From Choristoneura fumiferana (taxonomy: Eukaryota; Arthropoda; Insecta; Lepidoptera; Tortricidae), in the NCBI RefSeq assembly GCF_025370935.1, contig NC_133496.1, forward strand, positions 7,600,683 through 7,664,682: 64,000 nucleotides of DNA, given 5' to 3'. The position numbers were made by a program, and so were the translations under genes. Each line of letters begins with the position of its first letter. Within the stretch, counting starts at the first letter, position 1. This document shows positions 33,297 to 44,160 of the stretch, one piece after another. The notes under the pieces were generated by a model. The model saw only the letters and a list, made by a program, of their open reading frames with translations, searched no databases and was not told the origin of the DNA.

Positions 33297-34508
33297 ATGG
33301 AAATAAATTACGATAAATGGAGATTTAGACTGCAACTACTCATGGAAATGAAGGGATGTTATGAGGCAATGATAAATGAAATGAGACCGGAAAATATAAA
33401 GGAAAATGATTGGATAAAAATGGATTTGAAAGCAAAAAATTTAATTGTCACGAGTGTTACGGACAGTCAGCTTGAAATAATTATATCGGAATCGACTGCG
33501 TGGAGCATGATTACAAAATTTGATGCAATATATCGAGTAAAGTCAACTGCAAATAAGTTACTGTGCAAACGTAAGTTATTGAAATTAAAAATGGCGGAAG
33601 ATGACAACCCCGTAGATTTTTTGAATTTATTTGAAAAGAATATTAACGAATTGAAGAATGCCGGTGAAGAAATGACTGAAGATGATAAATTGAATCATTT
33701 ATTGTTGTGTTTACCAGAAAGTTACACACATATAGTGGATATTGTTGATGCATTGCCAGCGAAAGACAAGTCAGTTGAGTATGTGAAGTCGAAACTAATA
33801 TTAAATTACAAGAAAAAAGAAGAGAATGAGTCTAAAGGACTAGAAACATTTAATATTCAGAAGAGAATGTCTCAAGTAAGAATAAGAAATTGTTATGGCT
33901 GTAACGAGCCCGGTCATTACCAAAGAGATTGTCCAAAATATATGGTAAGGGAGCAAAATGTACCAAGATGGCAAGGAAACTATAATATTAGGGGAAATAG
34001 CAACATTAGAGGAATATACAACTGGAGAGGAAAAAATTATAGAGGCACAAGAGGAAATTCGAGAATGATGTCAAGAGGTAGTGGTAATTTTTCAGGTACA
34101 ACACGTGATACGACACGAGAATGTTATTATAATCCAGCCCAGGATGATACGAGAGGAGATAATTCTTTTAATGTCGAAGTGATGACTTCAGCGAGAGATC
34201 CGGTGAGTGAAGATTATTCTAATAAAGACAATTTAACATGGTTATTAGATAGTGGATGTTCTGACCACATTATAAATAGTGACGAATATTTTGTAGAATA
34301 TAAAACTTTAGATAACCCGATTGATATTAAAGTAGGAGATGGTTTTTCTTTAAAAGCGAATAAGGTAGGAAATGTGTTAATGTATTTCTATGTGAACGGG
34401 AACTGGCTTAGAACAACGATTAGGAATGTATATTATGTACCCAGCATGAAACGCAACTTATTGAGTGTATCTTCAATTACGAGTTATAATAGTTATGTAG
34501 TTTTTTGA
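33297..34508 (+). CDS. Copia Gag with protease start (broken at 3' end)
   Basis: A frame of 403 codons. Residues 1-190 are a helical copia Gag (UBN2-like). A CCHC zinc knuckle lies at Cys199, Cys202, His207, Cys212, then an Arg-Gly-rich linker (about 220-270) and the protease active site WLLDSGCSDH (Asp318). An upstream ATG at 33257 opens a 19-codon frame whose end (QIFDG) looks like the true Gag start, so one base seems lost or gained near 33305. The frame ends in the T6 run at 34501-34506; the sense continues in the next frame. Thus Gag and Pol, normally one polyprotein, are cut twice here. Confidence 0.85.
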   Translation: MEINYDKWRFRLQLLMEMKGCYEAMINEMRPENIKENDWIKMDLKAKNLIVTSVTDSQLEIIISESTAWSMITKFDAIYRVKSTANKLLCKRKLLKLKMAEDDNPVDFLNLFEKNINELKNAGEEMTEDDKLNHLLLCLPESYTHIVDIVDALPAKDKSVEYVKSKLILNYKKKEENESKGLETFNIQKRMSQVRIRNCYGCNEPGHYQRDCPKYMVREQNVPRWQGNYNIRGNSNIRGIYNWRGKNYRGTRGNSRMMSRGSGNFSGTTRDTTRECYYNPAQDDTRGDNSFNVEVMTSARDPVSEDYSNKDNLTWLLDSGCSDHIINSDEYFVEYKTLDNPIDIKVGDGFSLKANKVGNVLMYFYVNGNWLRTTIRNVYYVPSMKRNLLSVSSITSYNSYVVF

Positions 34509-34578
34509 TAATGATGGAGCTAAGATTTTTAATGGGTCTAGTAATAATGTATTAGCTATTGCTGAGAGGAAAAATAAG

Positions 34579-36042
34579 TTGTTTATATTGAATGGGAAAG
34601 TAGGTAAAACAATTGTAAAATCATACACAACAAATAGTAACATGACTGAAAAAGAAAAATGGCATCGAATTCTTGGACATACTAATTTTATTAATTTAAA
34701 TAAAATGTGCCAACAAAAGTTATTAGAAGGTTTACCAGAAAGAATTGAAAATGATTATGTGCAGTGTGAGATTTGTTTAATGAATAAAATGCATAATTTA
34801 CCTTTTGAAAATAATAGACAGCGTGCAAAAGATATTTTAGAGATAGTGCATACAGACGTAAACGGTCCATTGAACCCTACAGGCGTTGCAGGTGAACGTT
34901 ACTTTGTATCTTTTATTGATGATTTTAGTAGAATAGCAAAAGTGTATTGTATTAAATATAAAAGTGAAGTGTTTGAATGTTTTGAAGCTTATATGAATTT
35001 AGTTGAAAATATGACTGGGAAGAGAATAAAGGAACTGCGTTGTGATAATGGAAGAGAATATATGAATAAAGATTTTTACAGGTTGGCAAAAGATAAAGGG
35101 ATATTCATAAATCCATGCCCTCCATACACGCATGAGTTGAACGGAGTTGCAGAAAGATTTAACAGAAGTGTCATGGATAGAGCGAGATGCTTAATTTCAG
35201 AAGCGAATGTAGATAAAAAATTCTGGCCAATTTTTGTGGAGACTGCAGTGTACATAGGAAATAGATTGTTAACGAATACAGTAATAAAAAGAACGCCTTA
35301 TGAAATATTTACTGGAAGAAAGCCCGATGTGTCAAAAATGAGAATAATTGGAAGTAAGGTTTTTGTGAGAATTCCTGAAGCAAAAAGAACGTCGAAACTG
35401 AATCCAAAAGGAGTTAAAGGTATTTTAGTAGGATACACAAATACGGGATATAAAATATTAGTAGACAATAAAATGACTGAAACAAGACACGTAACATTTA
35501 TAGATGAGACTGCTAGAGTGATTGAAAATAATGAAGATGGAAGTGAAGACGAAAATAATGAAGTATTTGAAGACGCGGTTGAGGATACAGGAGATCAATT
35601 GGCACCACAAGAAGCTAGAGAAGTGATTGAATATGGAAGACCACAGAGAACAAGAAAAGTGCCAGAAAAATATAAAGATTTCGTAGTTTATGTAAATACT
35701 TGTGATGCGACTGTACCAGATTGTGTTGAAGAGGTATTGCCAATTAAAGGAGTATTAGGGGATTTAGATGTTGAAATTAAAAACGGTATAAATATATATG
35801 AAGACAATACAGGGGCAATTGGTTTGTCTAGAAATGGGAAGTTTTCCAAGAATTCGAAACACATTGACATAAGTTACCATTTTGTTAATGATTACGAAAA
35901 GAAGGGGTTAATTAAGGTTCAAAAAATATCGACTGATGAGCAGATAGCTGATATGTTAACAAAAGCTTTAGGAAGAATTAAGTTTCAGAAATTTAGAGAG
36001 TTATTAGGCATTAGAGATGATAAATGTGTACTTAATTATTAG
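34579..36042 (+). CDS. Copia integrase fused by deletion to RNase H end
   Basis: The frame is open from 34501; its first ATG is at 34579 (487 codons). Zinc-binding residues are His29, His34, Cys63 and Cys66. The integrase catalytic triad is Asp93, Asp156, Glu192 with the canonical spacing of 62 and 35 residues. An acidic and basic C-terminal region ends in GRPQRTRKVPEKYKDFVVY. At about residues 375-395 the text jumps to the end of RNase H (YEDNTGAIGLS, Asp409; then QIADMLTKAL). The whole RT and the first catalytic part of RNase H, some 500 residues, are missing, yet the frame is kept. Integrase could be functional; reverse transcription could not. Confidence 0.9.
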   Translation: MFILNGKVGKTIVKSYTTNSNMTEKEKWHRILGHTNFINLNKMCQQKLLEGLPERIENDYVQCEICLMNKMHNLPFENNRQRAKDILEIVHTDVNGPLNPTGVAGERYFVSFIDDFSRIAKVYCIKYKSEVFECFEAYMNLVENMTGKRIKELRCDNGREYMNKDFYRLAKDKGIFINPCPPYTHELNGVAERFNRSVMDRARCLISEANVDKKFWPIFVETAVYIGNRLLTNTVIKRTPYEIFTGRKPDVSKMRIIGSKVFVRIPEAKRTSKLNPKGVKGILVGYTNTGYKILVDNKMTETRHVTFIDETARVIENNEDGSEDENNEVFEDAVEDTGDQLAPQEAREVIEYGRPQRTRKVPEKYKDFVVYVNTCDATVPDCVEEVLPIKGVLGDLDVEIKNGINIYEDNTGAIGLSRNGKFSKNSKHIDISYHFVNDYEKKGLIKVQKISTDEQIADMLTKALGRIKFQKFRELLGIRDDKCVLNY

Positions 36043-36088
36043 TTTGAATGTATTTAATGGGTTGTAAAGGTCACAAATCAAGGAGGTG

Positions 36089-36253
36089 TGTTAAAGCAAT
36101 GATTTGTAACCTCTGTAGTAATAGTTTTAATATCTATGGTTAAAGGAAGAAGACTTGACGCTGTTACATTTGAATTTGTCTCTTGAATGATTTGTGTTGT
36201 GTATGAGAATAATAAATATAAATCCACGGTAATCCATTGCATATTATTTAACA
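36089..36253 (+). repeat. 3' LTR of the copia element
   Basis: Directly preceded by the purine tract AAGGAGG (36080-36086). Identical to the 5' LTR but for one T in a run. Confidence 0.93.
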
Positions 36254-36258
36254 ATGTC

Positions 36259-36699
36259 AATCTAAAATACCAATTCATTATTCGATTTTCTTACGCAAAC
36301 AACCAAATTTTCAAATACCTACTACCAGAGCCCCAAAATACAGTCTCTTACTTAGTATAATGGGTATGCCCACTGGTTGTTTTTCATCTTCATAATTTTC
36401 ATATTTTCACAGATTGTATATTTTTGACGTAAAAGTAGGCCATCATTGACATCTCCGGTCGGCTTACTTAGTTCTCTAAGGATTTATATTAATGGCTACA
36501 CACTCAAGCGACAGACGGACAGGTGAAAGTATAATTTATCGGAGAAAACGAGGGTTTTTTTCTCTAGGTTTTTGATATACTCCGAACTTACTTTAGGCAT
36601 ACTTGCGAAAAAAAATGGTAACTTTGAGAAACTCTTATTGGTTCTGCTTTTGTTTTGGTAATCGTGCTTAAAATAAATATGGGATCTTTACTTCGAACT
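36259..36699. other. No recognisable gene or element
   Basis: AT-rich DNA with no open frame or repeat that I can identify. Confidence 0.4.
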
Positions 36700-36900
36700 G
36701 GAAATTCTACTAACATTACAAAAGCGAAAGTTTGTGAGTGTATACGTGTAGTTATGCTCTTTATAGTTTCACGCTAAAATTCTTTGATGGATTAAACGGA
36801 AATTTGGTATACACAGGCCGTTTATGACGAGAATTTACAGCCGGAAAATTACGTTGTTCCTGTAGGATAGCGATAAACGAATTTTTCGTAGACAAAGTAA
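36700..36900 (+). repeat. Dispersed repeat R2
   Basis: AAAAGCGAAAGTTTGTGAGT, TAGTTTCACGCTAAAATTC, GGAAATTTGGTATACACAGG, TGTAGGATAGCGATAAACGA: the full R2 word order, diverged. Confidence 0.6.
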
Positions 36901-37727
36901 ACATTATTTATATTCAAGACTAACAACTCACCTCTACCTCGCACGGGTGTAATTTTGAACAATAAAGATGATATTACTTTTGTGTTAGGTACTACCTTTG
37001 GTTTTCTTTATTTTTATGGATTCCTTATATCAGAATTATAATCTAACTGGTGAAAACCGCATTAAAAGCCATTGCGTAGTTTCAGAGATCTAAGCGTACA
37101 TACATCTGTATGTGGGATGGCGGGAAACAACATAGTTTTATGCAATGTAGAGGAAATAAAAATAAAAACTGTAAGTAACCTACCTTATATATTTCAGTAT
37201 TCTAGTGAAAGAGAATATCTCAAATCTATTTTCGTCATGTAAGATAGGGGTCAATCACGGGTCATTTTCATATTTAAAAAAAAGATGTACTTTGAGAAAT
37301 GTTAAATAGGCTAATGGTATTCTTTGTATTGAAATATGCATTTATATGTACTCAAATAGCTATAGAATGCCGCAACGCTATTTCAGGAAGCTTTGGAATA
37401 TTTCCAATTTTGGCAGCTCGGAAATTAAATAATCGATTTCAATGCACCCGGAAATAATTCTAATGAGAAAAAGATCAAAGCTTTATAGAAATGTGTACTT
37501 TAATAAAATAAATAGTAATGATATATTTTTTCATTGCAGGCTATAATAATATGGCTGCAAACCCCTGAGTAAAACAAAACGCCAAGGACGTATGTAATAT
37601 TAAGTACATAATTACTCGTATCAATAAGTTTATTTTTACGATAGCATTCACCATCTCTTTCTATCCTTGTCTTGTTGTGTGAGAAATAAGTTTAAGTGGT
37701 GAAAACGATTGTGATTCCACGTGTGTT
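36901..37727. other. No gene; one worn repeat piece
   Basis: TGAAAACCGCATTAAAAGCC near 37048 resembles a stretch near 5445. Nothing else recognised. Confidence 0.4.
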
Positions 37728-38085
37728 AAGCGGAAATTACACTTTGTTGTTCGCCGCATGCTGCATGCGGCGACCGCAAGTGTGAAGAACACTGAGGGGT
37801 TACCACGAAACTCGCAAATCGAAGTTCGTATCGCACCGTCCCTTTCACTCGCGTATTAAATGACGTAAGCGTCAGCGGGACGGCAACATACGAAGTTCGA
37901 GTTATCCACTTCGTGGTATAGGGCCTGTATTCGGCCGCATTCGGCGATCGACAGCTGCCACCCTCTTAATATGGCCGCCGCAATAGTAATGCACAGACTA
38001 ATGTAAAGGCGACGGTCGTTCGCCGAAGTAGTTTGAAACAAGTTCGGCGACCGCATTAGGCGAACCACAAAGTGTAACTTCGCTT
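37728..38085. mobile_element. MITE with long inverted repeats, carrying a nested MITE
   Basis: Left end GCGGAAATTACACTTTGTTG then TTCGCC; right end GGCGAACCACAAAGTGTAAC then TTCGC, its reverse complement with few changes. GGCGACCGCA also appears inside both ends. A second hairpin occupies 37801-37918, so the outer element existed first. Confidence 0.75.
37801..37918. mobile_element. Nested hairpin MITE
   Basis: TACCACGAAACTCG ... CGAAGTTCGTATCGCACCG on the left and CGGCAACATACGAAGTTCG ... CACTTCGTGGTA on the right are inverted copies. TA borders fit a TA target. Confidence 0.75.
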
Positions 38086-38799
38086 TAGACATAATACCTG
38101 AGGTTCTTGTTTATTTCAGCAAGGACATTATACGCTTTAGTACACAATATCTTATTAATAAAAGTTTTTACATGAAATATATTGCAGTAACCTTGGCTGT
38201 ATGCGCACTTATGTTGTACGTTTTTGAACGCAACATTTTTAACACGTTTTTATATTTTACTATGGAACAATGACTTTTTATTGAATACCAAAATATAGTA
38301 AGCAGTTCAAAATACGGAAAAAACAACAACAACAAGAATAAGTCAGGTATCAGTTAAAAAAATAAAAAGAATTAGTAAAAATAATATTTTTTGTCGAATA
38401 AACATAAGTGATTATATAATTTTATTTATTTCATTACAAATGTGATGTAAAATATTGTATATCAGACGGGTGGTACCTACCGGAATTTAAAAACAATCAT
38501 CAAACCCATCAGTCTTCGATTTCGGGCCTCTACGGGATACACTCTTATGGCGTAATGTGCTGTTTTGCACCAGCGTACCTTTCTTTCGTTACCAATAACA
38601 CAAAAAACTTGGTAACAATATCCCGATTGTTCGGGTTTTCATGCCCACGCGTACATTACCGTAATTTCGTTATAAGCACTTAGAGTATTCAGAGGCGAAT
38701 TGAGGTAATGCTACCAAGGAATTTTACATACCTATTGGGAAATACGTGTCAGAAATTGGGGCGTTGTTATAATGGTTTGGCTACTTTTTCTCAAATATT
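38086..38799. other. No recognisable gene or element
   Basis: AT-rich DNA, no frame of note. Confidence 0.4.
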
Positions 38800-38960
38800 T
38801 TTTTTGTGTGTTACGCCTTTTTGTGTGTTATGTTTGTTACCCCTTCACGTTAAAAAAGCCGGGATTTAGATAAAATTTGATATGCAGGTAGCTATTTATT
38901 TGGAATAAAATACAGGATACAGTTCCACGGGGTCGGGACGTATGCATGTAAAATGTCGAA
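38800..38960 (+). repeat. Dispersed repeat R2, worn
   Basis: TTATGTTTGTTACCCCTTCA, GATAAAATTTGATATGCAGG and ACAGTTCCACGGGGTCGGGA follow the R2 order with many changes. Confidence 0.45.
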
Positions 38961-39696
38961 ATCATATCCGTGGGATCTAAAGACATAAAATTTTGCACAG
39001 GTGTACTTTACGAACGCGAAGTTAATGAAGTTTGTAAAATTCTGGAATTTCAGTTGATCTGCTAGATTCAATGATTAATGCAAGCAAAGCTGTGGTAATA
39101 GCTAGTTCGAAATAAATTTTAGTAGAGCTCCTTAGTCCACAACCACACTGTCAAGAGGTAACGACTAGGATGGAAGCAGAGCTCCTTAGAGAAATATGTA
39201 ACAGTATGTAATAGAGAATTGAGAAAGAAAGACGTTAATATTATACGACCCAAATACTGCGATCGAATACCTACAATATTGTGTTGGGCGTTCGGCAAAA
39301 GCCATGAAAATTGCGTTGCTGGCAGTGAATGCATAAGTACATCTGTCAATCAAAGTAGTCTCTGATCTGGGCCAAAATCAACAAACCGTAAAATCAATCG
39401 AGACAAACCTAAATTCTATTGAACCTGTATATTGCTGACCTCGCGAGTCTTTGACAAGGGCGGAAATATCATTATTTTTCAAGTCTTTAACCTGGGCTCC
39501 GCCGTTTTTAAAAAATCCTTTATAATTTATTAAACGTGCTCTCAAATTCTTACGAGAATTTGTTCAGAAATGTCACCTTTCTGCAACTCCGTTTGCGAAG
39601 AATTCGTTTATCGTTATCCCGTGTGGACTATACTTGGTTTGGATAGGTATTTAACTGAATGTAAACTGAACAACGTCAATTGGTGTCTTAGGATGT

Positions 39697-39800
39697 CTTG
39701 TAGGCTTTTTTAAATCTAGATTTAAGGCTTAAACTGACAGTTCTTGTATGGATCTGACAGGACTTAAGACCACTTAAACCTAGATTAAAAAGCCTGCAAG
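39697..39800. mobile_element. Hairpin MITE-like foldback
   Basis: CTTGTAGGCTTTTTTAAATC and CTAGATTTAAG at the left are inverted at the right as CTTAAACCTAGATTAAAAAG and CCTGCAAG. Loop about 40 bp. Confidence 0.65.
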
Positions 39801-40081
39801 TGGACGTAAAATATTAAAATTCTCCCAATAAACTATCTAACCATTTACATTTCAGAATTGAAATACACAGTTTTAGTTTGTATTACAATGATAGATAAGT
39901 AAAATGTATAAAAACCTTGAATGTACCAAATCTGGCAGCTGAAGTTTGTTTACATTTAGTTAAATACATATCCAAACCAAGTATTATATGGGTATGCAAT
40001 TTTTCGAGATCAAAACAATCCTAACAGGATGACGATAAACGAATTCTTACTATGTCGTTTCCGTTATCTCAAACTATCTTA

Positions 40082-40262
40082 TCATCGTCATCCCAGCCTA
40101 TATACGTCCCACTACTAGGCACAGGCCTCCACTCAGAATGAGAGGGCTTGAGCCGTAGTTCAAACACGGGCCTAGTGTGGATTGGGAACTTCACACACCA
40201 TTGAATTGTTACCCGGGTTCTGCAGGTTTCCTCACGATGTTTTCCTTCGCCGTAAAGCTCAA
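40082..40262 (-). repeat. SINE-A copy, 5'-truncated
   Basis: On the plus strand: ATCATCGTCATCCCAGCCTA, TATACGTCCCACTACTAGGC, CAGGTTTCCTCACGATGTTT, TCCTTCGCCGTAAAGCTC. This is the reverse of the copy at 13577. Confidence 0.8.
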
Positions 40263-40794
40263 ACTATCTGCATAACAAATTCAACCTAATTCAGTTCAAT
40301 GCGTTAAGCGTGAAAAGGTGACAGACAGACAGTTATTTTCGCATTTATATCATTAGTTTAGGATGCATTGCAGCAAGTCAAATCTTTATTAGTTCAATTT
40401 AATAAATTGTCCAATATTTCAACCGGAAAAATCACGAGCGCTCATACCTATTACTGGCTTGAATCGAAGCCAAAAGATCAGAAATTGATTATCTAAAATC
40501 TTGGCAACATTAGATCCCCGAGTCGGAAGCGTTCGCACCGTGAACCAAATCTAGCGGCAATTTGCATTGAGGAGTTTTACAGCGTGTATGCATGACCTGT
40601 GCATACGAAATGCTTTATTAACTCGGGTAGTTTGCAAAGGGTAACCATGTTATGCCGGGGACTGAAGTCCGAAGGAAAATAGTCGGGAGTTGTACTTATG
40701 CGTTGTAGTTTTCTGTGTGACTGCAGTTGAAATTGCGGGACTAAAGCTCCTTTTTATTCTCTAGGGATTAAAATATTATTTTTTAATTTACGTT

Positions 40795-40985
40795 ACGTAG
40801 AGCGTACGTGGGACGACCGGCTGGTCGCCGCCCGGTTGGGCGACCGAGGTACCGCTGAGAGGACAGTGTCCAGGCGGATCTGCGACGTCTCCAAGTCGAC
40901 GACTGGCAAGAGGCTGCGCACGATCGGTACAGATGGCATGCTCTCGTTTCGGAGGCCAAGACCCTCTTTTGGTTCCTGAGCCAAA
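40795..40985 (+). pseudogene. LINE RT C-terminal remnant
   Basis: Translation LQVDDWQEAAHDRYRWHALV then SEAKTLF resembles the tail of LINE polyproteins (W-x5-DRxxWRxLV). It begins with RTWDDRL in another frame. GC-rich compared with its surroundings. The family is not certain. Confidence 0.5.
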
Positions 40986-41179
40986 TTAGTTAGTAAGTTA
41001 ATTTACGTTGGAAACCCCCTAAACAGCCAACACGGTGTTTGTGAATGGAGGATTTTTAGGCGTGGAAATAAACTCAGTGATAACTGTGCAAAAATATAAA
41101 AAATCGTGTATTCGTGAAAAACAATTAATGATTACGAATGTGAATCTATTCAATTATATTAAGGATTAATTCATTTTAC

Positions 41180-41412
41180 TACCGCAAAACGAGGCTACTT
41201 TGCCCCCCACTGGGTAACTATGCTCCAGTTCTGTATTTTATTTAAATGTCTTGCAGGTCGAAGTCCCGGTACCCGATACACTTCCCAAAAAATTGATCTA
41301 CTTTACATAAATACATATATGAACATACCGTAGCATAATAATTTATAAACTAAAACAAAGATTACGAAATTTGGAGCAAAAATCGGTGCAAAGTAGCCTC
41401 GTTTTACGGTAT
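41180..41412. mobile_element. MITE with 24-bp inverted ends
   Basis: TACCGCAAAACGAGGCTACT then TTGC at the left; GCAAAGTAGCCTCGTTTTAC then GGTA at the right, with one mismatch. Interior shows no frame. Confidence 0.75.
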
Positions 41413-42100
41413 GTATAGTCCAATTAGTTTTAAAATAGTTTTCAATTTTGAAACTGTTGGCTAATTATGCAAGCTTTTAAAGCGTCACTTCATAAACAAT
41501 AAAAGAAAAGAAAAAATCAAGCAACAAATTTTTTGCTACTTGAATTTTGAACACATGGCCTGTCCATTATTCGAGCGTACGTTTTTAAACAGTAATATTG
41601 TAATTTTGAACAAAACATTGTTTTTAATCCTCGCTTTCAAAGGCAAAATTAGAGTGTTTAACGCAAGACTAAACAACCATAATGCCAATCAAACTATAGC
41701 CACCCTCGCTCTGCTCGGTTGGCTAAACATCTCGTGTCATTATGGCTTGTTGAACAATCTACTATTTATTCTCTCATTTCTCTCCTTCATCTTCTCATTT
41801 TGCCATCTAATGTGGTGACCATACACGTAGGTAGGTAATACAGCGCATTTGGCACTGGCATTGCTAGCAGTAGTTTGGACAGGCGTAAATCATTCAGGCG
41901 CTGCAATGCTAATTCTACTAATGATTCTCATCGTAAATCTTAATAATTGCAATCAATGGTGAATATTATTACGGAGATGAACAGTTAGTTATAATCAAGA
42001 TAATATTTTGTTACGGGTTGTATACTATGATTAAATACCTTTAATAAACTCCCGAATACGCCCGATATATCAACGCATTTGCATTATTCGTGAATAATGT

Positions 42101-42230
42101 TTTTACATGGTATTTTGTCGGCTAAGCTCGTTTATCTTGCTTTCTCAATTCGTATCAGTAAAATTCAGTAAGCTAGTTGAGGAAGCAAGATAAATTCAAA
42201 CTTACTCGTATCTTACAAAATATGGTAAAA
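42101..42230. mobile_element. Imperfect hairpin MITE-like repeat
   Basis: TTTTACATGGTATTTTGT ... TTTATCTTGCTTTCTCAA pairs with TTGAGGAAGCAAGATAAA ... ACAAAATATGGTAAAA. Confidence 0.6.
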
Positions 42231-42984
42231 CAACCTTTTACTTCAAACCAAAAAGATTTTTTTTATGTTGTAAAGGCACAACAACTTAAGCGTATTTTTT
42301 TTCTTAAATCATCATGTCCTTTTAGAATTTAGATAGACCTTGAAAAAAAAAAACATTTTTTTATTTATTATAAAGTCGAATGCATTTTTACTTTACTAAA
42401 GATTATTGTGAATGCCCTGTAGAATCAAAACACTATGTGTTCTGAATATTGTACACAAAAATATTTTTGCCATGTTAACGAATTTCTGTACAACTTTTTA
42501 AGTTATAGTATAGTTTAGGTCGCGGGTCATTAAGTTGTATAGATTGCATTTGAATAAAATATTTAAATTACTTTCACTGCAGTCAGGCGTAAAGTTTGCA
42601 AACTATCACGAACAGTCCAGGCACCAACTGAATTCACCAACTGCCCCGCGCTAAGTAAATTTATGTCTGACCCAACTCTTCGGTTGATTTTCCGCCTCAC
42701 TGCATCTGAAGACGCTTAGAGTCGTTCGTGTGTTAAATCCAAAACACTACATAGATTAAAAAACTACTTACGAGATCTCAGTCAAACCTATTTTCGGTGG
42801 AAGATTGCATGGTACCTAATGTATATCATATACTTTTTTAGTATTATCATTCTCTTATTTTAGAAGTTACAGGGGAAGGGGGCACACATTTTACCACTTT
42901 GGAAGTGTCTCTCGCGCAAACTATTCAGTTTAGAAAAAAATTGGAAGGCCTATCCACACGTATGGGTTTGATGAAAAAAAATTT

Positions 42985-43202
42985 TTTGAGTTTCAGTTCT
43001 AAGTATGGGAAACCCTAAATTTATTGTCGTGTGAAAATCTTAATGCGGTTCACAGAATACATCTACTTACCAAGTTTCAACAGTATAGTTCTTATAGTTT
43101 CGGAAAAAAGTGGCTGTGACATACGGACGGACAGACAGACTGATAGACATGACGAATCCATAAGGGTTCTGTTTTTTGCCATTTGTTTACGGAACCCTAA
43201 TT
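42985..43202 (+). repeat. R1-related repeat, 3' half
   Basis: GTGTGAAAATCTTAATGCGG, GGCTGTGACATACGGACGGA, GACAGACTGATAGACATGAC, ending TTTACGGAACCCTAA. Same family as 46250 and 53510 on the minus strand. Confidence 0.6.
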
Positions 43203-43969
43203 ACCTATTACTGCATACATTTTAGGGCCAGATTTTTTGTCGATGCGAAAGTTTGTGAAACTGTCAAAACGCTTAAAATTACTTTTATTTTATGAATTAA
43301 TTTTAACACAGTATGAACATATATTATTAAATGTAATCCAACTAATTTAAACAATCACAATCAATTTTTATTCATATAATAAAGTAATAAAGTATTACAT
43401 GCCGAATTTCAATTCAAATAAAAAAAACAATACATAACTAAATGAAATAAAATTGTACCTACAGTACTCAAATAAAAATAAAACTAAACTACCCAAAAAA
43501 AATAAACAACTGAGTTAATGGCTTTATGTTGTCCTGGTATTAACACTTTTTAAACGAAACAAAAAACAGGAGGATCTCATCGCCTATATATATTTTTATG
43601 TATGATCACGCATAACTTTTTACAGGGTGGTCCGATTTAGATATTTTTTCAAGGTAAATTGCTTATAGTACAATTACTGAATGTTTTATGAAAACAAGTT
43701 ATTTAAGTTGAAAGAAATTTTACTATCTAAACTTGAAGAATAATAAATTAAAGTTCCAATAAGATGTTTTGAATAGAACTTGAAACTGTTAAAGCCGGCG
43801 AAGTAGCAGTCAAGTGTGTATGCCCATTGATAACATCACGTCAAAGTTATAATGATGAAAGTCTTGGATAACAAAAGTTTAGCTACAGTTTATTTTAGAT
43901 GGAAGCTATAGTTGCTTTAATTGTTGCTGGGGATCTAAGTAAAATTGTTGTAAGTTAAACAAAATATGG
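43203..43969. other. No recognisable gene or element
   Basis: AT-rich DNA with no open frame or repeat that I can identify. Confidence 0.4.
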
Positions 43970-44160
43970 ATATCCTACTAATATTAAACATGCGAAAGTT
44001 TGCACGTCTGCTTGTTAGTTTTAGATGAAATTTGGTATACAGATATTTTGAGTACCGGGGAAAGATACAGGATGGTTTTTATCTTGAAAATTTGCATAGT
44101 TTCCGCGGGATAGCGATATAAGTATTCTACGCCGACGGAGTCGCAAACAACGGCTAAGTC
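43970..44160 (+). repeat. Dispersed repeat R2
   Basis: CCTACTAATATTAAACATGC, GAAAGTTTGCACGTCTGC, GATGAAATTTGGTATACAGA, TAGTTTCCGCGGGATAGCGA, GACGGAGTCGCAAACAACGG. Best preserved R2 copy in the window. Confidence 0.65.

Larger units (their letters stand above)
32993..36253 (+). mobile_element. Ty1/copia LTR retrotransposon lacking reverse transcriptase
   Basis: LTRs of 166 bp (32993-33158) and 165 bp (36089-36253) differ by one T in a homopolymer. ATGTC is duplicated at 32988-32992 and 36254-36258. The interior, in the order Gag, protease, integrase, RNase H remnant, is the Ty1/copia order. Length is 3261 bp against about 5 kb for complete relatives, because the RT and first half of RNase H are missing. 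Signals needed in cis (LTRs, primer site, polypurine tract) are intact, so it may have moved using enzymes from another copy. Confidence 0.93.
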
